Shown here: positions 1-10,924 of the stretch, one piece after another
How the letters are laid out: each line of letters starts with the position of its first letter
Numbering within the stretch: the first letter of the stretch is position 1
Assembly (NCBI RefSeq): GCF_963678635.1
Contig: NC_087062.1
Location: forward strand, 61,733,584 to 61,797,583
Length of the DNA: 64,000 bases
Direction: 5' to 3'
From: Symsagittifera roscoffensis
Lineage: Eukaryota > Xenacoelomorpha > Acoela > Convolutidae
Notes under the pieces: generated by a model
Databases searched by the model: none
What the model saw: only the letters and a program-made list of their open reading frames with translations
Told to the model about the DNA's origin: nothing
Made by a program: the position numbers and the translations under genes

Positions 1-64
1 AACAGATCTGGAGCAGAGCGAGATAGAGAGGAGGGAGAACACAAACTTGAGAATACTAGAGTAG

Positions 65-840
65 ATGCGTGATGTCAAGAGCAAAGGAGATGAAGGGCAA
101 AGCATCCAGCAGGTCGACGTGTCAGCAGAACAACACGTGAAAAAGGAATATCCCCTCTTCGGTTGGACGGCAACCGACAGGCCGCTCGAAATACCACCAG
201 ATAATTTAGACCCAGCATCATCGACGGGGACGTCGATAAATATTTTTGTCCGGGGAGTGGGGGTAGGACTTACCCATACCAAAAATTTGATGATAAAGAA
301 ACTCAGGGAATTAAGAGAGACCAACGGGCTAGAACTGGGCGAAGAAGAGGCCGAGCCTACCATAGGACGAAATTTCAAAACGAAATATGAAATACCCTAT
401 GAATACTCGGAGAACATCCTGATAACGGACAGCGACTTCATTTTGTCAGACAGGACTAGCGCGATATGTATAACGGCGGACATGAGCTTCAAATCGAGAC
501 TAGAGGTCGACTTCAAGAGAGAATACCAGACGTGGAGTTTCGATTCTGACAGAGACCGGGGGTGGGAGGAATGGCTGCGCTTCCCCCATCAGTGGCACAA
601 GTCCCAGGAAAAAACCTGTGCTTTCTAATGACGAGGGTCAATGAAAGGAATACGATATATCCTGAGCACGTGATGTTAGCACTAACGAGGCTGAGAGACT
701 TCATGATTGAAAGAGGGATAGTGGAGGTGTCGATGCCTGTTTATGACCCAAACAGGGGCAAGTTGAGCCCAAGGGAGTTATATGCCATCCTACACGTGGT
801 CTTCGTAGGAGTCTTCACAGAGTCTCGTAGGAGAATCTGA
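65..840 (+). pseudogene. Broken ORF with C-terminal macro domain, copy 1
   Basis: Not a known host gene. The reading frame at 65-628 is followed by a -1/+1-type shift near 560-600 into the frame ending at 840. The C-terminal half looks like a macro domain of the TARG1/OARD1 type: a SDRTSAICITADMSF stretch stands where the family has its first binding loop, then GGMAALPPSVAQ, an LCFLMTRVN strand, a helix LALTRLRDFMIERGI and the strand VEVSMPVYDP. The glycine-rich loop and catalytic Asp typical of active macro hydrolases are not preserved (DPNRGKLS instead). Upstream of the first ATG the frame continues to the window edge but is cut by a TAG just before the ATG, where copy 2 (3395-4424) has Trp. 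I infer a mobile-element or viral-type ORF fragment, not a working enzyme. Confidence 0.5.
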
Positions 841-1247
841 CCTCATGTTACAATTTAAAATTGGGTGACAAGGGTCCTCACGTTTACAGTATGATGACAA
901 AGTATGTAGCTCGAGATGATTCTTGATTGACTCTAGCCAGAAGGAAAGGTGCTACGTGTTTCTTGAGATAAATCGTGTCTGTGATACGTGATTCGATGAT
1001 TAAAACTTGCTATCAGAGGGCGACTAAGAATCGGGCGTTGGAAAGTCGAGACTCGAGTGTCATCTTGATTGTGTACCAGAAGGACAACAATTCTAGACAA
1101 TCTCTTGAGAACCATGCGAAGATTGACGAGATCAAGAATTTCTCAAACAAGAAGTTGGAAAGTGGTAATGACTTGCATCGTGCACTGACGGAAGCTCAAG
1201 AATACCAAACCATATAAACAGGTAGGAAATCAGAGAATATTATAGTC
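841..1247. other. No supported gene
   Basis: Between the macro-domain ORF and the next decayed frame. An 80-codon open frame at 975-1217 has no recognisable domain and is not claimed as a gene; it may be more of the same decayed element. Confidence 0.4.
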
Positions 1248-1931
1248 ATGGGGATATCTTACGACCCTTTCATGGGAACAGAAGCAGGTGGTGCATAGAT
1301 GAACTTCGAAATTGCAAGGTTACTGGAGTTTTGGAGAGAGAGGATAGTTAAAAATGATGCACATTAGAGGGAGAAGTCGAGCTTGGGCTCACTTCTTGTT
1401 GAAAATGAACCTGAGATTATCTGCGTGTCACGTTCAGAGAGGAAGGTGCAACTGAGGCTAGTTGGCGAAACAATTCTTGATCACAAAGCTAGGCGTGGTC
1501 TGGATGCTTGAGACCCTCCTGGTGCCCACATCGCCAAACAAGCTTGAATGAAGAGACTACAGAGAGATTCAGACTATTACCTGGAAGGAAAAGGATTTGG
1601 GGGACCTGAATGGGATACACAAGTTGATCTTTCCTCATCAGGAACAATCTTTAGTCAAGCCGAAAGAATCCGAGAAAAGCAGAAGAAAATGGAGCGAGGC
1701 ATTTTTCTTGGTTTGACTGCAGGAGTAGAAAGGAAGGACTTGGCCACGTGGTTTGGTGATGTCGCAGAGAAAAAGAAGGGCGACGTACATACTCTAGATG
1801 ATTGCTACGCTAGCACAATCGTGATTTTGGCAATGGCAGTGGGATTCTTCTCGATAATTAGTTTTCTAGAGTCATCAGAGAGGTTGGAGTCCGAGCATCA
1901 TTTGATCACTGGCCAGGGGTGTTGCAAATGA
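1248..1931 (+). pseudogene. Decayed unidentified ORF
   Basis: One frame from the ATG at 1248 to the stop at 1931 reads as protein-like sequence but contains four in-frame stops (TAG, TAG, TGA, TGA) before the longest open part starting at 1548. The open part has a charged helical stretch (QAERIREKQKKMERG) and a hydrophobic segment near its end (STIVILAMAVGFF). I do not recognise the family. It follows macro copy 1 on the same strand and probably belonged to the same mobile element. Stops of two kinds argue for decay rather than codon reassignment. Confidence 0.35.
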
Positions 1932-2349
1932 TCCAGAAGCGCATCAAAGGATCGAAAGTGTGTGGAAGAAATGATGGGATTCCCGGTGAGCGAGGCATAT
2001 AGCCTGCCAATGAATGCGATGTCCTTGGTGGAATCAGTTATCGCGAGTTTTTGTGAAAAATTATCCGTTGCACAAGTCATTGGTGGTGATACACTATACT
2101 AATTTACTATGTGCTACCAATGCCATCATACTACATTCCTATAGCCACCTTCTAACATTTCCATAAAAAAATTTCGGACTGACTGTTTTTATTGAAAAAA
2201 AGTTAGACAGCGCCTTAAGCCAAGATCCAAAGTGCAGTCGGATGCCAAATTGAATTGCTGTTTAGCTAAAGAGTCAAAAATATACATGGCTGTGAATTTT
2301 GGGATAGTACATAAGGTTCTATCATGTGCGAACTTCTGTAAGTGACCAC
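1932..2349. other. No supported gene
   Basis: AT-rich spacer between the decayed ORF and the first direct repeat. Nothing recognisable. Confidence 0.4.
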
Positions 2350-3175
2350 TGGCACTGTATCTCACAAATACTTGATATTCTAGAGGCTTGCTGACATGAC
2401 CAAGCGCGATGGGGACTTAGATTTTGAGTCCAGGAAGTATACGCCAGGCGGTCGTATCCTGAAGTTTTACCTTGTTTTCGCGTGAAATGGTTTCTCGCGA
2501 CAACTCAAGTTTTTCGCAACAACTGAAAAGCAAAGTTTGAAGAACCGAGTTCATAATTGCGGGAAAATGAACGGAAAGTACATTCATTTTAGAAACAAAT
2601 TGCCGTTTGCAATTAGATTACGTAACAGTTTATTCGAGTAGAGCTGTCTTGACTGGGACGGACGGCCAACCATGCAACCCGATGCTTTAGACTGATAAAT
2701 TTTTTGAGTTTAAACTAATTACTTCCGTAAATTTCTAGAGCTAGTATAGTTTTCTACTTGATTGATTTCAGAGTCGTTGTCAAAGTTGCTACAAAGTTTT
2801 ATTTAGAATTATGTTGAGATAAAATCTACTGTCCAATAAAAACGAATCGTATTTTTTTTGGAGTCCCAGCCCTGTTTTTAACGTCGTTCAATTGCTTAAA
2901 GTATTTAGTGACGTAGCCATGGGGAAGTGCTTACTATTAGAGTGTGAGGAGGGGGTTATTTTGGTAGTAGCCTTTTAGCTGTAACACGATCTCAATTTCC
3001 CATTACTTAAGCGAACCGATTTAGCTCCGAGAGATTGAGGTATAAAAAAACACAAGAAGTAGTATGCCTGAAGCTTGAGCCATTAGTTACAGGCGCTGTT
3101 TCTTTTATCCGCGTGAATGCATAAGAGGATGAATGCTATTGACGGACCCATATTACGCAGGTACACCAGTTTGAA
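2350..3175. repeat. Long direct repeat R, copy 1
   Basis: About 826 bp nearly identical to 7560-8378 in the same orientation. Both copies begin TGGCACTGTATCTCACAA and both end CACCAGTTTGAA. In this copy the end runs into a palindrome, CACCAGTTTGAACTGGTG. The two could be LTRs of one element with a 4.4 kb interior, or 3' ends of two tandem elements each carrying a macro-domain ORF. I find no clean target duplication that would settle it. Confidence 0.75.
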
Positions 3176-3394
3176 CTGGTGTGTCCCACAAAACATGGAA
3201 GGCCTGGAGTTCTTGATAGTGAAACCGGCATGCGAAATGAACGAAAAAGGAACCGAGAAAAAAATGATGATAATGAAGTCTCATGCGTGAAAGACAACAA
3301 AAAATCCTAATATACTCGGATAAGGGTTCTTTTTCTGAGAGAGGGTTGGAATGAACCTGAACAAAACAAGTTTCCAAAGTCAATACAACCAGAC

Positions 3395-4424
3395 AAATAC
3401 ATGAGTATTGAGACAACAAAAATGGAGGACGCAAGAAGGCCAGTATGGCTTATAATGTATATGGGGACGACTTCTTAATTGCAAGATAAAGCCAGATGAA
3501 ATTGCATCAGAATTGGTCGGCATAAGTGAGCTAGTTTCAAAACCAGAGTGGCAGATCATGAAGAACGTTGAATTTTTCTGGCAGGAGGATCACAGTGGGC
3601 CGGAGCAAGAGAATAATCTCGACCAGTGTCAGACAGAAAATAGGGAAAAGACAAAGTGAGAATCCTGGAGTGGATGCATAACCTAGCAACATGTGAACCA
3701 GAGGGGCAAAACAAACAAAAAGGTGATTTATCTGCTTCAAAACACCTAGAAAAAAGGTCTCAAGTTTGGCTGGATATAGACAGAACGACCCCTGGAAATA
3801 CCATCGAGTCTTTTACAGTCAGTACCATCGACGGGGACTGGGGAGTGGGGTTAGTACTTACCCACATCGAAAATGAAAAGATAAAAAACTTAAAGAAATA
3901 AGAAGAGCAGTGGGCTGGAAAAGGAGCAAAAAGAAACCGAGCTTACCAATGGCAAAAATTTCTTAACTAATTTCGAAATACCTAATGAAAAATCGGAGGA
4001 CATCGTGAATACATACTGCAATTTTATCGTATCGGACAGGACCAGTGCAATCTGCGCAACCGCATACATGAGCTATGAGGCCATGTTGAAAGCGGACTTC
4101 AGAGGAGAAAATCAGAATGTCGAGTCCTTGTTCAGACAGAAACCGGGATTGGGTGGCATTGCTGCGTATCCAACCTCCGTATCGCAGTTGTTTGACAAGT
4201 ACCTGTGTTTTTTAGGGACAAGAGTCAGCGAGAAGATTGTGGTGGATTCAGAAAACGTGGTAATAGCTTTAACACGACTATGAGTATTTCTAATTGAATG
4301 AGAATTTAAAGAGGTCTCAATAAGAGTTTACGGTCCAAATATAGGCGGGGTAAACCATCGGCAACTATATGCCATCTTGCACGTGATCTTCGCTGGATCA
4401 GAGATTGAAGTAAATCTACACTAG
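3395..4424 (+). pseudogene. Broken ORF with C-terminal macro domain, copy 2
   Basis: Second, more diverged copy of the ORF at 65-840. Shared blocks in the same order include RILEWM / RILE*M, the GVGLVLTHIEN block, the SDRTSAICATAYMSY block, GLGGIAAYPTSVSQL, LCFLGTRVSE, VVIALTRL and QLYAILHVIFAG. The reading is cut by frameshifts near 3475, 3652 and 3900 and by a stop at 4281. Unlike copy 1, the last strand (AGSEIEVNLH) that closes a macro fold is kept. This copy starts about 0.2 kb after repeat R1 and contains 5' coding sequence (3395-3655) that lies beyond the window edge for copy 1. No host gene of this form is known to me. Confidence 0.5.
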
Positions 4425-5021
4425 AATTATTACTTGAGCACTGCCTGAGTTTTGAGTTTTAAGTGATCGTGATTGGTACAAGGGGGTTATCATGTAAAGT
4501 AAGGATTACTTTTATAGAACTTTTTGGGTGATTAATTTGAAAGCTGATCCAGTTAGCACGGTGCTAAAACATACCAACTGCATGCTTTTAGTTTAGAATA
4601 ATGAAATTATGCTACTAGTTTTGGTGCTTCGCTCGTTGGAGCAAGCAATTGACTGATTAATGAGAGCAGATTTGTTTAAATCAGTACTCAATAAAACTTT
4701 TTTGTTTTGCAATTGGAAATTATTCTAGCAGTAGGAAAATGAAAAATGTATAATCTATTTTCTGACTGAAATTGATAAATCATCAGGAAAAATCAGAATT
4801 GCGAAATTGTTAAAACCGAATAGCAGGAGAAACATCAGGGATCGGAAGATTCGCATAGCCGCAAGCGATTGGAGCGAACTTTCTTCATTATTCGATATAC
4901 ATTGGTTGGAAAATTTGGAGTGGTATTTTTTGGGTCGGAATTTCTTGATTGATAATTTCTGGGTTGGAATTTCTTGAGCTTTTTATATATTCTGATCTTG
5001 GCTATTTTTTTCTGAAAATCA
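4425..5021. other. No supported gene
   Basis: AT-rich spacer after macro copy 2. No similarity to the equivalent 841-2349 stretch beyond a possible short patch directly after the stop. Confidence 0.4.
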
Positions 5022-5630
5022 ATGCCAGTGGCATTGAAAAAGCCAACAATTGATGAGTTGTACAGGCAGCTGAGGAATCTGGACTACTCTCAAGTGGACG
5101 AGCTGATGGCTGTGATGCTGAATGCTGTCTTTCAAATAGAGTCTCAGGGAGTAAGAAGAGCTTCGGCGATGGAGATGGTCTTGATGGCGGGCGACACGTC
5201 ATATGGAATCTCGAACCAAGAGCAAACCAGAAGACTGTCGTGGAGTACAGACGGAGGCTTGAGGGGACTCGGTTTAGCGGAAGCTACAAGAGGAAGCCAC
5301 GACCAGAGACCAACTGATGTCAGAACTGGAGCAAGTCCACAAACTGCAGTAGTAGACGCCAAGAGTAGGGACCGAAAAGTGAAGATGCTGAATGAACATC
5401 TGGTGATTCGTTCAAGGCCTGAGTCGAATATGGAGGTTGAAGAGGCTCCCAGGGCGACTGGCCGTTTCAACCTCAAAAGAATTTCTCAAGATCAAATGAG
5501 TCCATTCTTGAGGGATCTGGATACGATGCAAACCAAGCTGCTCTCGGTGGATGTGGTCCTGCCTGGATTGGCGACCACTTCAACCCCGCGTCAGAAGAGA
5601 CACCAGCTACCTGGAGGATACACCCGGTGA
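5022..5630 (+). CDS. Hypothetical 202-residue protein, probably element-encoded
   Basis: The longest uninterrupted frame in the left 8 kb. The N-terminus (MPVALKKPTIDELYRQLRNL) predicts amphipathic helices. The middle and C-terminus are polar, rich in Arg, Ser, Thr and Gln, with no catalytic motif, signal peptide or membrane segment. Base composition is richer in GC than the flanks. It sits between the macro-domain copy and the antisense polymerase remnant, inside the interval bounded by the two R repeats, so a mobile-element structural or nucleic-acid-binding product is the likeliest role. Family not recognised. Confidence 0.3.
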   Translation: MPVALKKPTIDELYRQLRNLDYSQVDELMAVMLNAVFQIESQGVRRASAMEMVLMAGDTSYGISNQEQTRRLSWSTDGGLRGLGLAEATRGSHDQRPTDVRTGASPQTAVVDAKSRDRKVKMLNEHLVIRSRPESNMEVEEAPRATGRFNLKRISQDQMSPFLRDLDTMQTKLLSVDVVLPGLATTSTPRQKRHQLPGGYTR

Positions 5631-5704
5631 GGGCCGCTATCATGTCTAATTACAAAAAGGATATCAATGTGAGACATCGCAGTAGTAGATGTTGGAGCTG
5701 AAGT

Positions 5705-5724
5705 GGGGGGGGGGGGGGGGGGGG
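5705..5724. repeat. Poly-G run of 20
   Basis: Twenty consecutive G on the + strand, an isolated feature in AT-rich DNA. It is a potential quadruplex former and also a place where read length errors are common. Confidence 0.95.
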
Positions 5725-5737
5725 TCCCTGCTGACCC

Positions 5738-5832
5738 CCATTTATTAAGTTAGGGAATAGAGCATCCGGTCAGCAAGCTATGTATTAAGATTGGGTATAG
5801 AGTCTACAATGTATTAAGATAGGGAATACCGA
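5738..5832. repeat. Three-copy short tandem repeat
   Basis: Three imperfect copies of a unit containing TATTAAGATAGGGAATA, spaced about 35-40 bp, directly after the poly-G run. Confidence 0.6.
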
Positions 5833-6322
5833 TGGTAAGGTTTCAGTGTGATGGTAAGAGAAAGAAAAACGTAATTTTTTTGGTTTTTGTGTCGAGATGT
5901 CTAGTTTTTTTTGCAAAAATGTTAGCGCGTGTTAACTAATTTGTGATTATCAAAGGTTAATTACGTGTAGGTTGTGTAATGAAGGGCTTTTAATTAGTTT
6001 TTTGATACATGGTAAGTCAATGGTAAAAGTTTTTGAGGAAAAACTTGGAATTTTTATGAAAAAAAGTTTCAAAAATATCCAAAACACGATAAGATTTGTT
6101 ATAATTTGATCTAATAAAGACATATTAGATACTTTTATCTGAATCTATTCTAAAAACTACTGAATCGTCGAAAAAGTCAAATTTTTTGATTAAAAAAATT
6201 TCATTACAAAAATTATATAATTCACTGCATTGTATAACAAGTATACCGCAAAATTTTACATTTTATATCAGAAACCAATATAATACGACATCATGAATAT
6301 TTTTATTACACCAGATCAGTTC
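5833..6322. other. AT-rich spacer
   Basis: Very AT-rich, no coding or structural signal seen. Confidence 0.4.
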
Positions 6323-7420
6323 TTATAAGTTTAATGGTTTTTTTGTATGAATTCCATCGTCTTGTACTTGTCTTTTTGGATAAAAATAGCATAGTCCTTT
6401 CTTTGTCTGTTCATATGTACCAACCATATGATTTATAGTTCTGAATCCTCTGTTAGTAGATTTAAGATTAATTGCTTCATCAAGCACTCTCCTGTATTTT
6501 GACATGGGACCGTATCCAGAATCTTCTAGAACCCGTTTATTTAATCCTTTACTGCTAAATTTGAACTTATCGGACTTGTTGTCATAGCAGCAATATGTCT
6601 GTACATCAGCATAGCATTTCTGTACATCTAAATTCCTCTTTAAAAAGTCCCGGCTCCCGCTTATCATGCTTTTTATGCGTACTGCAACACGTTCGAGGGA
6701 AGAAATTAGATTTTGCATCCGCCGTGAAAGAGTCTCTACAGTCATTTTCCCTCATTTTTCCCAAGCAGTTCTTTTATCTGGTTTGATACAGTCGTATAAA
6801 ATTTCTTCAGCAAGTGCCAAGTAAAGTGAGTCTGTGTCCATCTCCAACTCTTCAAATTTATTCACATCACAGAACTTGTCAAAGAAGTTATAGTAGAGTT
6901 CCAACATTCTCAGTTTCGCATACTGCAGTATGAAAAATCCAACGATGATGGGTTCTCTGTGTTCAATGGTTGATTTCAACAACTCTACCTCATACAAGTC
7001 TTTTTCAACTGTATTCAGTCTTTTGAACAATGGTTCATTGATTGCCTTGTAAGTTTTTTCATCGTTCAGATATTTTGTGATTGTATGCCTGGATCTATCC
7101 CTGATCTGATATCTATACGAGGAATTACCCAAAAGTTTCCTTGTTTCTGCTACAACTCCTGACAGAGGGTTTTCATCTCCTTCTCTTCTAGCATCAACCA
7201 CTGACTGAACGAAATTATTAAAGCATTTCCGAGGAGAATATTGAACAAAACGGTGAATGTTGGTGCACTGCAATCCAAGTTCCATATAAATGTTGAACAG
7301 AGGAGTTATAACTGTTCCATTTTCTAGCTTGAAACTAGATATCAGCATTCTCGGAGGATGCTTTAACATTTCGTTCTCGATTGCATTGTTTTTCATGTAG
7401 TCTCCAATATCGTTTAGAGC
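6323..7420 (-). pseudogene. Type B DNA polymerase remnant (Polinton-like or related element)
   Basis: The 5' part (7396-6752, - strand) carries the polymerase motif EMDTDSLYLA, the metal-binding DTDS block of family B polymerases, preceded by palm and fingers sequence around FILQYAKLRMLELYY. The 3' part (6745-6323) ends with HTKKPLNL. Between about 6745 and 6580 the expected coding sequence is in another frame, so at least two compensating frameshifts are present. Only the C-terminal third of such an enzyme remains; exonuclease and N-terminal domains are absent upstream of 7420. In the family this enzyme replicates self-synthesising DNA transposons or related elements. It lies antisense to the macro-domain ORF. 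Confidence 0.8.
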
Positions 7421-7559
7421 GATAGCGGCTGTTGTTCGTCAGCCGGTGACGAAACAAGACTTCAATTCGAAACGGGTGAAAAAAAAGAGAGGATCTACAG
7501 GTAGACAAACATGAGAAGTGGAAGTCAACACCAGAGCATCGGACCGCAAATTAAGTTTT
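7421..7559. other. Junction between polymerase remnant and repeat R2
   Basis: Short unassigned stretch. No target duplication recognised. Confidence 0.3.
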
Positions 7560-8378
7560 TGGCACTGTATCTCACAAAACTTGATATTCTAGTGACTTGC
7601 TGACATGACCAAGCGCGATGGGGACTTAGATATTGAGTCCAGGAAGTATACGTCAGGCGGTCGTATCCTGAAGTTTTGTCTTGTTTTGGCTTGAAATGGT
7701 TTCTCGCGACAACTCAAGTTTTTCGCAACAACTAAAACGCAAAGTTTGAAGAACCGAGTTCATAATTGCGGGAAAATGAACGGACAGAACATTCATTTTA
7801 GAAACAAATTGCTGTTTGCAATTAGATTACGTAACAGTTTATTCGAGTAGAGCTGTCTTGACTGGGACGGACGGCCAACCATACAACCCGATGCTTTAGA
7901 CTGATAAATTTTGTGAGTTCAAACTAATTACTTCCGTAAATTTCTAGAGCTAGTATAGTTTTCTACTTGATTGCTTCCAGAGTAGTTGTCAAAGTTCCTA
8001 CAAAGTTTTATTTAGAAATATGTTGAGATAAAATCTATTGTCCAGTAAAAAACAATCGTGTTTTTTGAGCTCCCAGCCCTGTTTTTAAAGTCGTTCAAGT
8101 GCTTAAAATATTTAGTGACGTAGCCATGGGGAAGTGCTTACTTTTGGCGTGGGAGGGGGTTATTTTGATAGTAGCCTTTTAGCTGTAACACGATCTCAAT
8201 TTCCCATTACTTAAGCAAACCGATTTAGCTCCGACAGATTGAGGTTCAAAAACACAAGAGGTAAAATTCCTGAACCTTGAGCCATTAGTTACAGGCGCTA
8301 TTTCTTTTATCCGCGTATGTGACTTAAGCGGACGAATGCTATGGACGGACCCATATTACGCAGGTGCACCAGTTTGAA
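7560..8378. repeat. Long direct repeat R, copy 2
   Basis: Same orientation as 2350-3175 and close to identical, differing by scattered substitutions and a few small indels. It is followed by two copies of AATAAATGTTAGG about 22 bp apart. Confidence 0.75.
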
Positions 8379-9013
8379 ATAAATGTTAGGCGCGGAAAAT
8401 AAATGTTAGGTCCTAAAACGACTGGCTAGCGTCTAAACACAATTTCACTTGCTTTTAACCGTTTAAACCGAAACTGGAATTAGAGAATAGATCAGCCAAA
8501 AGTTGTTTAACTTCGGTCTTTAGTCTTTTCCCAAGACCCTTCCGGAAGCTGAATCCGGCCAAAGAGCTGTCTTGTTGTCGACCAGGAAAGGTAGCAAACT
8601 CCTCCAATAGCCCTCCTTATTCTCGGGAATTACTTCGTAACGAATGAATCTGCACAATTGAACAATTCGGAATGCTCTTCCGCTAATGTACTCGACTGTA
8701 AATTTCTATCAGCTTATTTCAGCGATCTGTCTGTTTTCTCTCAACGAAAATTGCCGTTCAAATTTTTGCGGTTTTTTCAGTTGTAGCGAAAACAAAAAAG
8801 GGTACAGGTCTTTTTTTGAACGAATTTTCAAAAATAAGCATGTCAACACTTCTCAATCCGTTCATTTTGCGAAACAAGACCATTAATCAAAGAAACTGCT
8901 CTATCGTACAGTTGAACTACTCAATCAATTTCGTTTTGACTAACCATTTTTTGTCGGCATTCTGGTCGAATGGCACACTTCTGATCTATAGGTTTCTGAG
9001 CCTATAGGTCCAT
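8379..9013. other. No supported gene
   Basis: Holds the small AATAAATGTTAGG duplication and, at about 8470-8496, a 27-base stretch identical to part of the Copia gag fragment near 14327. Short open frames at 8686-9007 show no domain. Confidence 0.35.
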
Positions 9014-9939
9014 GATTTGGTCCGAGAAGAGCGGCTCAGTTCATGAACATTGCTAGCTTGTGAACATGTTGCGTCAGGGAACATTCCTCCAAGTTTGAGA
9101 CCGTACTTTTCCTCTGCCAACCTGTTTGCGCTCGGTAAAAAAGATGGTGGTGTACGCCCTATCCCTGTAGGCAACACCCTGCGGCGACTTCTCTCTAGGT
9201 GTGCGGGAATTATTGAGAAAACCAATCGCAAGACTAGATATGGGCATCTGCAGCTCGGCTACGGCTGTACTAAAGGAGCTGAAGCGGCGGCCCATGCGGT
9301 GAAAAATTTGGTGTCTACTGACCTTCCCGAGGATTTTGTTATGGTCAAGATTGGTTTCCGCAATGCTTTCAACTCCATCTCGTGAGAAAAACTACTGGAC
9401 ACCGTCAAAGTCAAGTCGCCGGCAATTTAAAATTACACGGTTCTAGCGTACGCAACTCCAAGTTATTTATTTTTTGGGAGTATTGTCACTATGTCGGAAA
9501 ATGGCGTCCAGCAAGGCGATCCCGATTGCCCACCGCTCTTCTCGGACCAAATCATGGACCTTATCGATCGCTTTTCCTCGCTCTTGAGTTTTTGGTATCT
9601 TGATGATGGGAACTTGGGTGACATAGTTATAGTTGCTTTAGCCGACTTGTCAAAAGTAATCGAGTCTGGAACTGAACTCATCTAAGTGTGAACTTGTCTT
9701 TCTGGGTTGCCCTGACGACGACCTCAAAGCCTTTTTCAAACTGATTTTAATCGAATCTTGAAGATTGAAATTACTGATCATAAAGACCTTGTCATCCTTG
9801 GTGCTCCTATAGGCGATGAAGCAAGAAGGACACTTCTTACTGGAAAAAAAACAAGAACTCGACAACATGTGTGACTTTCTCGAAAACGTCGATGGCCTTT
9901 CGGATAGCTTATTAAGGCTATCCTCTATTAGTAAAATGG

Positions 9940-10232
9940 CAATTAGACTTTAATCTCTTCAGATGCATATTAGGCTCGTGCTGGGTTTTTTTTTGGTGTT
10001 AAGATGACAAAATATAATTATTAGTACTATAATTTTATTGCTAAACCAACCAACTGGTTTTGATTTTGGTGGTATATGATTTTGTGTCGTTATTCAGTAA
10101 TCTAAAACTAAGCGAACAAATAGAACGTACATTAATCGTATAATAATTTATTCAATTCCTCACAGTTCAACTATACGCCTTCAGCATTTATTCAAACTTC
10201 AAATTCCTGTTATTTGTACTAAATGTCACACG
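9940..10232. mobile_element. Unclassified insertion in the retrotransposon
   Basis: The RT reading ends at about 9938 (SISKM) and resumes at about 10235 (GHHALLLLRNC), separated by roughly 295 bp of AT-rich DNA with no coding content. Boundaries are approximate; I see no clear terminal inverted repeat or target duplication. Confidence 0.5.
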
Positions 10233-10924
10233 GCCACCACGCGCTTCTTCTGCTTAGAAACTGTTTGAGTCTGCCCAAGCTGTTGTAATTTTTGCAAACT
10301 GCGTGCTGCTTGAAGGAGGAGGATCTTCTTCGTGAGTACGACAAACTAGTTGTGAGCGCCCTTTCTCGATGTGCCAATGTTAGGCTCGATGCTAACAGCC
10401 AGCTGCAGTCTTTGTTGCCTTCTTCTTCCGGTGGTCTTGGTCTGACGTCTGCTTTCCATCTCGCGCTTCCCGCATTTCTTGCGTCTGCGGTTGGTTGTGG
10501 TAGCCTGACTCAGACCATTCTTAGTAAGTTTGACATCGGCGATGATGCTGACATTACCTTGGCTTTTACCTCTTGGTCATCCAAAACAGGGTTACAGAAT
10601 GTGTTGTCACAACGTGAGCTTCAGAAGTCTTGGACAGCTCCGATCTACAAAATGTTATCTTCCGAACTTCTTGATAGTCTTGACGACATTGGTAAGAAGC
10701 GTTTTTTGTGCTTTCAGGGTAAACTTCCTGCTGCTTGGTTGAATGCATTATCCTGTCAGTTGCTAGGTTTGAAACTCACCAATTCTCAACTCAGAATCTC
10801 GGTCGGCCTTCGACTCGGGACTCCTCTGTGCGTTGAACATGTTTGTGTTTGGGGCAAGTCAGTCGACTGCTCGGGCTGGCATGGTTTGTCTTGTTCTGGC
10901 AGCGCTGGGAGGTTCGCCAGGCAC

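Noticed and set aside
1248-1931. Stop-codon reassignment (TGA or TAG as Trp) in the decayed frame
   Set aside because: Both TAG and TGA interrupt it, other genes in the window use TGA and TAG as normal stops, and the neighbouring ORFs are frameshifted, so decay is simpler.
3440-3480. YGDD-like reading (VYGDDFLIA) suggesting a polymerase motif upstream of macro copy 2
   Set aside because: It appears in a frame that does not carry the flanking protein-like reading and no other RT or RdRp block is nearby.
5144-5476. 110-codon antisense ORF
   Set aside because: Fully overlaps the longer sense ORF 5022-5630 and has no domain.
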